Source of the DNA: DASQPR01 sp035713725
Lineage (GTDB): Bacteria; Actinomycetota; Actinomycetes; Mycobacteriales; Micromonosporaceae
DNA length: 54,384 nucleotides
Direction of reading: 5' to 3'
NCBI GenBank assembly: GCA_035713725.1
Contig: DASTMZ010000221.1
Coordinates: 1 to 54,384, forward strand
In this document: positions 24,505 to 32,868 of the stretch, piece by piece
How positions within the stretch are numbered: the stretch's first letter is position 1
How the letters are laid out: every line of letters starts with the position of its first letter
The notes under the pieces: generated by a model
Database searches by the model: none
What the model was told of the DNA's origin: nothing
Seen by the model: the letters and a program-made list of their open reading frames with translations, nothing else
Position numbers and translations under genes: made by a program

Positions 24505-25272
24505 TTACGGCGCCGGCTTCAGCACGTACCCAACGCCACGCATCGTGTGGATCATCGGCCGCCGGCCGGCGTCGACCTTCTTGCGCAGGTACGAGATATA
24601 GAGCTCGACGACGTTCGCTTGACCACCGAAGTCGTAGCGCCAGACGCGGTCGAGGATCTGCGCCTTCGAGAGGACGCGCTTCGCGTTGCGCATCAGGTAG
24701 CGCAGCAGTTCGTATTCGGTCGCGGTCAACTCGATCAGATCGCCACCGCGCCGCACCTCGTGGCTGTCCTCATCCAAGGTGAGATCGCCGACCGTCATCA
24801 CCGCGTCGTCGCGGACCGACGTCATACCCACGCGGCGCAGCAGCGCGCGCAGCCGCGCCACCAGTTCCTCCAGGCTGAACGGCTTCGTCACGTAGTCGTC
24901 GCCGCCGGCCGTCAAACCGGCGATGCGGTCCTCTACCGCTTCCTTGCCGGTCAGGAACAGCACGGGTACGTCGGCAACCTGAGTACGCATCTGCCGCAGC
25001 ACGGCGAGGCCGTCCATATCGGGCAGCATCATGTCGAGCACGACCACGTCCGGCTGGAACGACCGAGCGGTCTCCACGGCTGACTGACCGTTGCTCGCGC
25101 CGCGCACCTCCCAGCCCTCATAGCGCAGCGCCATGGACAGCAACTCGGTCAGCGTGGACTCGTCGTCGACCACGAGGACCCGGACGGCCGAGCCGTCCGC
25201 GTGACGCAGCGCGGAGCGAGAGAGCGTGACTTGCTCGGGGACGGGACGGTAGCCAGTGTTCACGATCGACAT
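24505..25272 (-). CDS. OmpR-family response regulator, orphan
   Basis: A 255-residue two-domain regulator. The receiver domain has VRVLVVDDE, phosphoacceptor Asp in VVVLDMMLPDMDG, and switch Lys in DDYVTKPFSLEEL. The OmpR-type winged helix has DEDSHEVRRGGDLIELTATEYELLRYLMRNAKRVLSKAQILDRVW and the C-terminal VVELYISYLRKKVD...RGVGYVLKPAP. It resembles the actinobacterial TrcR-like group. The ATG at 25272 follows AAGGATGGG. No histidine kinase gene lies on either side: downstream is the convergent Ro60 unit and upstream a drug carrier. Its kinase must be elsewhere, and its targets may include the adjacent carrier. Confidence 0.9.
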   Translation of the reverse strand: MSIVNTGYRPVPEQVTLSRSALRHADGSAVRVLVVDDESTLTELLSMALRYEGWEVRGASNGQSAVETARSFQPDVVVLDMMLPDMDGLAVLRQMRTQVADVPVLFLTGKEAVEDRIAGLTAGGDDYVTKPFSLEELVARLRALLRRVGMTSVRDDAVMTVGDLTLDEDSHEVRRGGDLIELTATEYELLRYLMRNAKRVLSKAQILDRVWRYDFGGQANVVELYISYLRKKVDAGRRPMIHTMRGVGYVLKPAP

Positions 25273-25397
25273 GTGCCCATCCTTGCCGAGCGCACTGAGA
25301 CGATTCTGAGACTCTGCTGTGCGAGGACTGTGGCGCGGCGTCGCGCTCCCAGGTTTGGGCCGGCAACGCCGGTTCGGACGCCACCTGGCCGTCCCCC

Positions 25398-26843
25398 TCA
25401 CGCGCCGGTGGCCGGCACTGGATCCGCGGTCCGCGCGATGACCTGGGCCGCGGTGGAGGTCGCCCACGCCCCCGACGACACGACGCCCAATGCGAGCACG
25501 GCGGCACCGGCGCCGGCGATGATCCACCAGCCAACGTGGCTCGCGCTTGCGAATGACGACGCGAACGCGCCGTGCAGACCGGACACCACGGCGGAACCGA
25601 TGACGGCGACGCCTAGCGACGACCCGACCTGCCGACTCGTCGACGCGATGCCGGCTGCCACCCCGGCCTGCGCGCGCGGCATACCCGACACCGCGGTGTT
25701 CGTGATCGGCGCGTTGAGCCACGCGAAGCCCAGGCCGAACACGACGTACGTGACCAGCAGATACTCGATCGACGTCGCGCCGTCGAGACCGGTCAACATG
25801 ACGCCCGAGGAGGCGATGCCGAGTCCCGCGATCACCAACGGCCACCGGGTACCGTACGCACCGACGAACCGGCCGCAGATCGGCGCGAAGACGAGCGCCA
25901 TGAGTGCGATCGGCAGCGTCACGACGCCGGTCCGCAACGGCGAGTAGCCGCGCACGTCCTGCAAGTAGAGCGTGTTGAGGAACAGGAATCCGGACAACGC
26001 GGCGAATCCGCACACCGCGATCACGGTCGCCGACGAGAACGGGACGCTCGCGAAGAACCGCAGGTCGATCAGTGGTTCGCTGCGGCGCCGCTCGTACGTC
26101 ACCAGGCCGCCGCCAAGCAGCGCGGCGGCCGTGAAGCACGCGAGGATCGGCGGCGCCGCCCAGCCGCGGCCGGGACCTTCGATGATGCCGTAGGTGAGCG
26201 TCGCGAGGAATCCGAGGACCAGCGCCTGACCAACCCAGTCCGGACGTCGTGGTCGGTCGGCGCGGGACTCCGGCACGAACCAGGCGGTGAGTGCGAATGC
26301 CACGATGCCGACTGGAATGTTGATCCAGAAGATCGACCGCCACCCGATCGAGTCGATGAGGGCACCGCCGACCACCGGACCGAGCGCGAGGCTGATGCCG
26401 ATCACGCCGCCCCACACGCCGATCGCCTGCGCGCGCTCGCGTGGCTCGGTGAAGACGTTCGTGATGATGGACATCGCCACCGGGTTGAGCATGCTGCCGC
26501 CGATCGCCTGCACCATCCGGAACGCGACGAGCCAGCCGAGACTCGGCGCGAGGCTGCACAGCAACGAACCGAACGTGAACAACACCAGGCCGGTCTGGAA
26601 GATGCGCCGGCGGCCGACCCGGTCGCCGGTCGAGCCGGACAACATGAGCAGGCTCGCGATCACCAGCGTGTACGCGCTGATCGTCCACTGCAGTCCGGCG
26701 ACCGAGGCGTGCAGGCTGCGCTGGATCGCGGGCAGCGCGACGTTCACGATCGTGCTGTCGAGACCGACGATCAGCAGGCTCATGCAGCAGATCGCGAGGA
26801 CGAGCACGCGCCGCCGGCGCGACAGTTCTGGCATGGCAACCAT
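25398..26843 (-). CDS. DHA2-family (EmrB/QacA-like) MFS drug transporter
   Basis: A 481-residue membrane protein with the 14-helix DHA2 pattern. Helix 1 is CCMSLLIVGLDSTIVNVALPAIQRSL (motif D1), followed by LQWTISAYTLVIASLLMLSGSTGDRVGRRRIFQTG (motif A), QAIGGSMLNPVAM (motif B), and motif C GVIGISLALGPVVGGALIDSIGWRSIFWINIPVG. These transporters exchange protons for drugs or toxic cations. The start is either ATG 26843 (MVAMPELSRR) or 26834. The gene is upstream of the response regulator, same strand, about 125 bases apart, so they may be co-transcribed. Confidence 0.88.
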   Translation of the reverse strand: MVAMPELSRRRRVLVLAICCMSLLIVGLDSTIVNVALPAIQRSLHASVAGLQWTISAYTLVIASLLMLSGSTGDRVGRRRIFQTGLVLFTFGSLLCSLAPSLGWLVAFRMVQAIGGSMLNPVAMSIITNVFTEPRERAQAIGVWGGVIGISLALGPVVGGALIDSIGWRSIFWINIPVGIVAFALTAWFVPESRADRPRRPDWVGQALVLGFLATLTYGIIEGPGRGWAAPPILACFTAAALLGGGLVTYERRRSEPLIDLRFFASVPFSSATVIAVCGFAALSGFLFLNTLYLQDVRGYSPLRTGVVTLPIALMALVFAPICGRFVGAYGTRWPLVIAGLGIASSGVMLTGLDGATSIEYLLVTYVVFGLGFAWLNAPITNTAVSGMPRAQAGVAAGIASTSRQVGSSLGVAVIGSAVVSGLHGAFASSFASASHVGWWIIAGAGAAVLALGVVSSGAWATSTAAQVIARTADPVPATGA

Positions 26844-26925
26844 CTTGTCTCGCCGATGCGCGGTCGCCGGCCCGCGTCCTGCCAGCCGAGCATGAGCCGC
26901 GTCACGCGACAGCACGCCGTGCGCC

Positions 26926-26931
26926 TAGGCT
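26926..26931 (+). promoter_or_regulatory. TAGGCT -10 motif seven bases before the kinase start
   Basis: TAGGCT is followed by CGGCCGA and the ATG at 26939, with no Shine-Dalgarno. This spacing implies a leaderless mRNA. No -35 is evident. Confidence 0.35.
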
Positions 26932-26938
26932 CGGCCGA

Positions 26939-27523
26939 ATGCGTAGCGCGTTGCAGGCCACGGCGTGGGTCGTCGCGGGTCCGCCCGGCGCCGGCAAGAC
27001 AACGGTGGCGCGGTCACTTTCCGCGCGTCTGTCGCCGCCGGCCGCGATGTTGGACAAGGACACCGTGTACGGCGGATTTGCGGCCGCCGTCATCGCCACG
27101 GCCGGCGAGGCACCCGGTCGGCGCGAGGGACCGTGGTATGAACTGCACGTCAAGGCGTACGAATATGCCGGCCTTGCCGCGACCGCACGTGACATTCGAG
27201 CATCCGGGTGCCCGGTGGTGCTTGTCGCGCCGTACACCAACGAGATTCACGATCCGGCACAGTGGCGGCGGCTGGTCGAGGCGGTCGGCGGCGAGCCGGT
27301 CCGGCTGGTCTGGCTCGACTGCGACGCGGACTCGCTCTTTGCACGGCTGGTGGAGCGCGCATCTGCGAACGACGCCGCCAAACTCGCCGACTACCGGTCG
27401 TACGTGGACCGCATGCGACCCGGCGAGCCGCCGGCCGTGGCGCATGTCGCTATCGACAATCGTGGGCCGATCACGGCCATCGAGAGTCAGGTCGACGCCC
27501 TCGTCGCGGCCCTGCCGCGTTGA
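26939..27523 (+). CDS. P-loop NTPase / small-molecule kinase-like protein
   Basis: A 194-residue P-loop protein with Walker A GPPGAGKTT (near residue 14), a following helix VARSLSARL, MLDKDTVYGGF, and a Walker B-like strand VVLVAPYTNEI; LDCDADSLFARLVERASANDAAKLADY resembles the lid region of AAA_33-type kinases such as shikimate- or chloramphenicol-phosphotransferase-like enzymes. It likely phosphorylates a small molecule; the substrate is not predictable. The ATG lies seven bases after TAGGCT, implying leaderless translation. Downstream, 27524-27944 holds no gene. Confidence 0.72.
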   Translation: MRSALQATAWVVAGPPGAGKTTVARSLSARLSPPAAMLDKDTVYGGFAAAVIATAGEAPGRREGPWYELHVKAYEYAGLAATARDIRASGCPVVLVAPYTNEIHDPAQWRRLVEAVGGEPVRLVWLDCDADSLFARLVERASANDAAKLADYRSYVDRMRPGEPPAVAHVAIDNRGPITAIESQVDALVAALPR

Positions 27524-27944
27524 CCTCTGGCGGCACCTGGCACGAACCTACCCGCACACACGAATCGACCCGGCTACCCCCCGAAAGGGGCCACCGGGCC
27601 GATCGTGAGGCTAGTCGCGGCCGGTCATCGCCGAGCCGAAACCCAACGACTTCCTACCTCGCCATTGCCACGTTGCCGAGGATACGTCTATCCATCGGCG
27701 CCTGGGCCGTCCACGTCTGGCGGTCCAAGGACTTGCTAAAGCTTGGTCGGTCCACGTGCGACGGTCAAGCACACCACCGTCATGTGCTCGTAGCGACAAG
27801 CCGGGCGACGTTCACTTCGTCGTCATATCCCGGACGCTTACCGTCCACTCGTGATAAGCCGGACGCGGTCGATGGACAAGATCTGCGACCTCCGGCGTCC
27901 ACCGAGGTCGGCATGTTCGCCGGCCACGGTGGACGCCGTCACGG
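27524..27944. other. Gene-free stretch between convergent genes
   Basis: About 420 bases with no supported gene. It contains the hairpin CCCC-GAAA-GGGG at 27579-27590, several scattered copies of GTCCAC or its complement, and the approach to the ABC exporter stop. No longer repeat or RNA signature was recognised. Confidence 0.5.
27579..27590 (+). terminator. GNRA-capped hairpin after the kinase gene
   Basis: CCCC-GAAA-GGGG, a short stem closed by a GAAA tetraloop, lies 56 bases past the kinase stop. The stem is short and there is no T-run, so terminator function is only possible. Confidence 0.25.
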
Positions 27945-30152
27945 TCAGTCGATTTCGGCCACTGCCGAGGCGAACTGCGCGGTGTAAAGCCGGGCGTAGG
28001 CACCGCCGGCGGCGAGCAACGAGTCGTGCGTACCCTGCTCCACAATCTGACCGTGCTCCATCACAAGGATGAGGTCGGCGTCGCGGATGGTGGACAGTCG
28101 GTGCGCGATAACGAAGCTCGTTCGACCCTCGCGCAACGACGACATCGCCCGTTGGATCAACACCTCGGTCCGGGTGTCGACCGAACTCGTCGCCTCGTCC
28201 AGGATCAGGATCACCGGTTCGGATAGGAACGCGCGAGCGATCGTGATGAGCTGCTTCTCGCCCGCCGACAGGTTTGAGCCTTCCTCGTCGATGACCGTGT
28301 CGTAGCCGTCCGGCAACGTACGCACGAAGTGGTCGACGTGCGTGGCGATCGCGGCCTCGACGATCTTCTCGCGCGTCGGATGGTCCGCACCGTAGGCGAT
28401 GTTCTCCGCGATCGTGCCGCCGAAGAGCCAGGTGTCCTGCAGCACCATGCCCATCTCGTCGCGCAGCTCGTCACGCGTCATCTCGGCGGTGTCGATGCCG
28501 TCGAGCGTGATGCGACCGCCGTTCACGTCGTAGAACCGCATCAGCAGGTTCACCAGAGTCGTCTTGCCGGCGCCGGTCGGGCCGACGATCGCGACGGTCT
28601 GTCCCGGCTCGACGGTGAGCGAGAGGTCGTCGATCAACGGCACATCGTCCTCGTAGCGGAAGGAGACGTGCTCGAAGGCGACGCGCCCGTGCACCTCCGC
28701 GGGGCGAGCGCCGGGCACCGGTTCGTCGGACTGTTCCTCGGCGTCCAGCAGCTCGAACACGCGCTCGGCCGACGCGACACCGGACTGCAGCAGGTTTGCC
28801 ATCGACGCGACCTGCGTGACCGGCTGGCTGAACTGACGCGAATACTGAATGAACGCCTGTACGTTGCCGATCGACAGGTCGCCGGACGCGACCCGCAGCC
28901 CACCGATGACCGCGACCAGCACGTAGTTCAGGTTGCCGATGAACATCATGGTCGGCTGGATGAGCCCGGAGACGAACTGCGCGCGGTACGCCGCGTTGAA
29001 CAGCTTGTCGTTGTGCTCGGCGAAGACGTCCATCGCCTGCTCTTGGCGGCCGAAGACCTTGACGAGCGAGTGGCCGGTGAACATCTCTTCGATGTGGCCG
29101 TTCAGCTTGCCAGTGGTCGACCACTGCTTGATGAATTGTGGCTGGGCGCGCTTGCCGATCCGCGCCGCCGCGAACACCGACACCGGGATCGTGACGAGCG
29201 CGATCAGCGCTAGCAACCAGCTGATCCAGAACATCATGGCCAGCACGCCCACGATCGTCAGCAACGACGTGACGACCTGGCTCATGGTCTGCTGGAGTGA
29301 CTGGGCGATGTTGTCGATGTCGTTGGTGACACGGCTCAGGATCTCGCCGCGCGACTGCCGGTCGAAGTAGCGCAGCGGCAACCGGGACAGCTTCACCTCG
29401 ACCTGCTGGCGCAGCGTGTGAACGGTGCGCTGGACGACCACCGTGGTGAGCCGGCCCTGCAGGTACAGGAAGATCGACGACAGCAGGTAGAGCACGAGCA
29501 CTAGCAGCAGCACCTTGCCGACCGCGGTGAAGTCGATGCCCTTGCCCGGCGTCACGCTCATCGCGTTCAGCATGTCGGCGAGCTTGCCCTGGTTGCGCTC
29601 GCGCAGGATGGCGACGGCCTGGTCCTTGGTCGTACCGGCCGGGAAGTCGCGGCCGAGGATCTGGCCGAACACGCCGGAGAAGATCAGATCGGTGGCGTGG
29701 CCGAGGATCTTCGGACCGAGCACCGACAGCGTCACGCCGACCACGCCGAGCGCCAGCAGCGTCGCGACGATCGGCTTCTGCGGTGCCAGCATGCGCAGCA
29801 GCCGCTTGCTGGATCCCTTGAAGTCCAACGACTTCGCGGCCGGGCCGCCGAACATCGCGCCGGGGCCGAAACGCGCGCCGGTGGGTCGGGAGGCGGCGTT
29901 CGTCTGCGAGCTGAGCACCGCCGGTGCGCCGGACGGGCTGCCGCCCGCCGGCCCGCCTGGACCGCGCGAACCGGGAATGCCGGCATGGGTGGGCGCGGCG
30001 CCGCTCGTCGGACCGGATGACGGCCGGTACGAGCTGGGTCGGTGTGCCGCCCCGCGCGGACCCCGACCCGCCGCGCCATTCGGTGTGGGGCCGGCTGGAA
30101 TGGGGCCGTCGTCGATCGGGCCGTCGCTGGAGTGTTCGTCACGCTCGCTCAT
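27945..30152 (-). CDS. ABC exporter half-transporter (canonical ATPase site), with disordered N-terminus
   Basis: A 735-residue fused membrane-ATPase subunit. The first ~115 residues are Gly/Pro/Ser-rich and probably disordered. Six transmembrane helices follow (PIVATLLALGVVGVTLSVLGP onward). The ATPase has GPTGAGKTT, signature LSAGEKQL, Walker B ILILDEATSSVD with the catalytic Glu, and the H-loop in FVIAHRLSTIRDAD. With the preceding gene it forms a heterodimeric exporter of the LmrCD/TM287-288 type, pumping drugs or lipids. An AAGGAGG site supports the ATG at 30152, which overlaps the upstream stop as ATGA. The inserted loop LGRDFPAGTTKDQAVAILRE between helices 1 and 2 is typical of the partner subunit. 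Confidence 0.9.
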   Translation of the reverse strand: MSERDEHSSDGPIDDGPIPAGPTPNGAAGRGPRGAAHRPSSYRPSSGPTSGAAPTHAGIPGSRGPGGPAGGSPSGAPAVLSSQTNAASRPTGARFGPGAMFGGPAAKSLDFKGSSKRLLRMLAPQKPIVATLLALGVVGVTLSVLGPKILGHATDLIFSGVFGQILGRDFPAGTTKDQAVAILRERNQGKLADMLNAMSVTPGKGIDFTAVGKVLLLVLVLYLLSSIFLYLQGRLTTVVVQRTVHTLRQQVEVKLSRLPLRYFDRQSRGEILSRVTNDIDNIAQSLQQTMSQVVTSLLTIVGVLAMMFWISWLLALIALVTIPVSVFAAARIGKRAQPQFIKQWSTTGKLNGHIEEMFTGHSLVKVFGRQEQAMDVFAEHNDKLFNAAYRAQFVSGLIQPTMMFIGNLNYVLVAVIGGLRVASGDLSIGNVQAFIQYSRQFSQPVTQVASMANLLQSGVASAERVFELLDAEEQSDEPVPGARPAEVHGRVAFEHVSFRYEDDVPLIDDLSLTVEPGQTVAIVGPTGAGKTTLVNLLMRFYDVNGGRITLDGIDTAEMTRDELRDEMGMVLQDTWLFGGTIAENIAYGADHPTREKIVEAAIATHVDHFVRTLPDGYDTVIDEEGSNLSAGEKQLITIARAFLSEPVILILDEATSSVDTRTEVLIQRAMSSLREGRTSFVIAHRLSTIRDADLILVMEHGQIVEQGTHDSLLAAGGAYARLYTAQFASAVAEID

Positions 30153-31888
30153 GCTGCCGCCGCCTCCTTCTCGGTGAGCTGCGACAGGACGATCTCGCGG
30201 TACGTTTCGTTGGTCGCCATGAGGTCGGCGTGCGTACCCGTGCCGACCACCCGACCTTCGTTCAGCACGACGATGCGGTCCGCGTCGCGGATCGTCGACA
30301 CGCGTTGCGCGACGATGACCACCGTCGCGTCCGCCGTCGCGTGGGCGAGCGCGGACCGCAGTGCGGCGTCCGTTGCGTAGTCGAGTGCCGAGAACGAGTC
30401 GTCGAAGAGATAGATCTCCGGCTTCGCCACGAGCATCCGCGCGATCGCGAGGCGTTGACGCTGGCCACCGGACACGTTCGTGCCGCCCTGCGCGACCGGA
30501 GCCTCGAGCCCGCCCTCCATCGCCTCGACGAAGTCCCGGGCCTGCGCGACGTCGAGCGCCTGCCACAGTTCGTCGTCGGTCGCGTCCGGGTCGCCGTAAC
30601 GGAGGTTCGACGCGACCGTGCCGGAAAACAGGTAGGGCCGCTGCGGGACAAGACCGACGGTCCGCGCCAGCAACGCCGGATCGATGTCGCCGACCTCCAC
30701 GCCGTCGACGAGGACGGCGCCGCCGGTCGCGTCGAACAGCCGCGGTATCAGGTTCAGCAACGTGGTCTTGCCGGCGCCGGTGGACCCGATGACCGCGGTC
30801 GTCTCGCCGGGCCGCGCGATCAGGTCAACGCCGTGCAGCACCGCGTCCTGCGCGCCCGGGTACTGGAACGTGGCACCGCGAATGTCCAGCATCCCGTGTC
30901 CGGCCAGCGTGGTGACTCCGGTCTCCGGCGGCACCACACTGGACTCGGTGTCGAGCACCTCCTGGATGCGTTCGGCGCACACTTCGGCGCGCGGCACCAT
31001 GACGAACATGAACGTCGCCATCATGACCGACATGAGGATCTGCATCAGATAGGAGAGAAACGCGGTCAGCGCACCGATCTCCATGCCGCCCGAGGCGATC
31101 CGATGCCCGCCGAACCACAGCACCGCGACACTCGACACGTTGATCACGATCATGACGGTCGGGAACATCAGCGAAAACAGCCGGCCGGCGCCGATGCCGA
31201 CGGCCATCAACTCGTCGTTGGCGGCGCCGAACCGCTCCCGTTCGGGCACGTCGCGCACGAATGCGCGGATCACGCGGATGCCGGTGATCTGCTCGCGCAT
31301 GATGCGGTTGATCTTGTCGATCCTGGTCTGCATCGACCGGAACAGCGGGCGCATCTTGCGGATGATGAGGAACACCGCCAGCACCAACACCGGCACGATG
31401 ACGAGCAGCAGCGATGACAGCGGTACGTCCTGGCGCAGCGCGAGGATCACGCCGCCGACGCACATGATGGGCGCGGCCACCATCAACGTGAACGTGAGCA
31501 GCGCGAGCATCTGCACCTGTTGGACGTCGTTGGTGGTACGCGTGATGAGCGACGGCGCGCCGAACCGTCCGACCTCGCGCGTCGAGAACGACTGCACGCG
31601 GCGGAAGATGGCGGCACGGATGTCGCGGCCGGCCGCCATGGACGTACGAGCGCCGAAATAGACCGCGCCGAAGGACGCCGCGACCTGAGCCAGCGTCACG
31701 CCGAGCATCACGCCGCCGATCCGCACGATGTAGCCGGTGTGGCCGGTCGCGACGCCGTTGTCGATGATGTCGGCGTTCAACGTCGGTAGATAGAGCAGTG
31801 CGATCGTCGACGCCAGCTGCAGCACGACGACGATGGCGATCGGCAGCCGGTAGGGCGCCAGGAATGTGCGCAAGACCTTGAGCAGCAT
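30149..31888 (-). CDS. ABC exporter half-transporter (degenerate ATPase site)
   Basis: A 579-residue subunit with six transmembrane helices and a C-terminal ATPase: Walker A GSTGAGKTT, signature VSGGQRQRLAIARML, Walker B IYLFDDSFSALD and H-loop VVIVAQRVSTIRDAD. The catalytic Glu is replaced by Asp and the H-loop His by Gln, the known signature of the degenerate site in heterodimeric exporters. The partner is the next gene, with ATGA overlap. The start is ATG 31888 or GTG 31891; the former overlaps the tetR stop as TGATG. The order tetR-exporter-exporter predicts control by the TetR protein. Confidence 0.9.
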   Translation of the reverse strand: MLLKVLRTFLAPYRLPIAIVVVLQLASTIALLYLPTLNADIIDNGVATGHTGYIVRIGGVMLGVTLAQVAASFGAVYFGARTSMAAGRDIRAAIFRRVQSFSTREVGRFGAPSLITRTTNDVQQVQMLALLTFTLMVAAPIMCVGGVILALRQDVPLSSLLLVIVPVLVLAVFLIIRKMRPLFRSMQTRIDKINRIMREQITGIRVIRAFVRDVPERERFGAANDELMAVGIGAGRLFSLMFPTVMIVINVSSVAVLWFGGHRIASGGMEIGALTAFLSYLMQILMSVMMATFMFVMVPRAEVCAERIQEVLDTESSVVPPETGVTTLAGHGMLDIRGATFQYPGAQDAVLHGVDLIARPGETTAVIGSTGAGKTTLLNLIPRLFDATGGAVLVDGVEVGDIDPALLARTVGLVPQRPYLFSGTVASNLRYGDPDATDDELWQALDVAQARDFVEAMEGGLEAPVAQGGTNVSGGQRQRLAIARMLVAKPEIYLFDDSFSALDYATDAALRSALAHATADATVVIVAQRVSTIRDADRIVVLNEGRVVGTGTHADLMATNETYREIVLSQLTEKEAAAA

Positions 31889-32694
31889 CACGATTCTTTC
31901 GGTTGTTCGGGGGTGGTGTTGTCCGGCATCGTTTCGGCGTGGATCCCCGCCGGGTCGGGCGTCGGCTCGGGCGTGGCGGTCGTGTCTGGCGCGCCCAGCA
32001 GCCCGTCGAACAGCACCGCGACGATCTCGGCCGGGTCGATACGCTGCACCTCGCCGAACGCGAACCCGGACAGGCCCACGAGATTCAGCATCAGCAGGCG
32101 GGCGGCATTGACGGGGCTGAGGCGAAGGCGCGCGGCGTCCGGCTCGAACACGGTAGCCAGCGCGTCCTGGATGCGCAGGTTGTTTTTGTGCATCTCGGCG
32201 CCGAAGTCGCTGCCTGGCCCGTGGTCAATGACGAGCTCGCGGGCGATCATGTGGAGCCGACCAAACCGGTTGAGGCCGGCGAGCATGATGGTCGCTGCCT
32301 GCGTGGCGCGCGCGCGAACATCCAATGTGGACGGAATCGCGCGAAGCGCTGCCTCACCCTTCGCCGGGTCCAGCGCGCTGCGGATCGCGGCCAGGATCAG
32401 CGAGTTCTTGTCCGGGAAGACGCGGAAGATGGTGCCCTCCGCGACGCCGGCGGCCTGCGCGATCTGTCGCGTGCTGATGGCGGAGCCGTATTCGATGAGC
32501 AGCGGCACGGTCGCCTCGACAAGCGCGGCGCGCCGGTCCTCGGGAGCCAGCGGCGCCACCCGCCGGCGCGGGTGTTCGCCGGGCGACCCGGCGCCCTCGT
32601 CGATCCCGCCCTCGACTTCGGTCGCTTCCTCGAAGCCGTCCGCGCGGACGTGCAGCGCAAGGCGGCCGTCCGGCTCGTCGGGTGGCGTACTCAC
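31888..32694 (-). CDS. TetR family regulator of the downstream ABC exporter
   Basis: A 268-residue regulator. A ~45-residue acidic, flexible N-terminus precedes the TetR DNA-binding domain (RRAALVEATVPLLIEYGSAISTRQIAQAAGVAEGTIFRVFPDKNSLI). The ligand domain is helical and the C-terminus has Pro/Thr repeats (TTATPEPTPDPAG). It probably represses itself and the exporter until a substrate binds. The GTG start at 32694 coincides with the predicted transcription start, seven bases past the -10 TAAGGT, so the mRNA is likely leaderless. Two palindromes upstream are operator candidates. Confidence 0.88.
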   Translation of the reverse strand: MSTPPDEPDGRLALHVRADGFEEATEVEGGIDEGAGSPGEHPRRRVAPLAPEDRRAALVEATVPLLIEYGSAISTRQIAQAAGVAEGTIFRVFPDKNSLILAAIRSALDPAKGEAALRAIPSTLDVRARATQAATIMLAGLNRFGRLHMIARELVIDHGPGSDFGAEMHKNNLRIQDALATVFEPDAARLRLSPVNAARLLMLNLVGLSGFAFGEVQRIDPAEIVAVLFDGLLGAPDTTATPEPTPDPAGIHAETMPDNTTPEQPKES

Positions 32695-32701
32695 GGCGTC
32701 A

Positions 32702-32733
32702 ACCTTACTTGACGTAGTGATTGGGTGTCAAGT
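32702..32733 (-). promoter_or_regulatory. tetR promoter with overlapping ACTTGAC palindrome
   Basis: On the minus strand a perfect TTGACA (32726-32731) is followed after 18 bases by TAAGGT (32702-32707). ACTTGAC (32707-32713) and GTCAAGT (32727-32733) are perfect inverted copies spanning the promoter core. A repressor bound here would block RNA polymerase. Confidence 0.6.
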
Positions 32734-32782
32734 TTCGTTGACGGACTCGTCTCTTCGTCGTGCGACATGCTGTCGAGCATAA

Positions 32783-32802
32783 ATGAGCGAGCACTCACTC
32801 AT
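32783..32802. promoter_or_regulatory. TetR-type operator candidate
   Basis: ATGAGCGAGCACTCACTCAT is a 20-bp palindrome with one mismatched pair, of the TGAGTG-CACTCA type often bound by TetR/AcrR repressors. It lies about 90 bases upstream of the tetR start and 65 bases beyond the stop of the aromatic-degradation fusion gene. Confidence 0.55.
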
Positions 32803-32868
32803 CCACTGGTTTTCGCCGTCGGCGTAGCCGCGCCGCGGTTGGGCGACGGGTCCGGCGGGCGTTCGCGG

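Noticed and set aside
25273..26688. N-terminal extension of the response regulator by about 470 residues
   Set aside because: It is the shadow frame of the DHA2 carrier and is extremely Arg-rich; the regulator starts at 25272 with a ribosome binding site.
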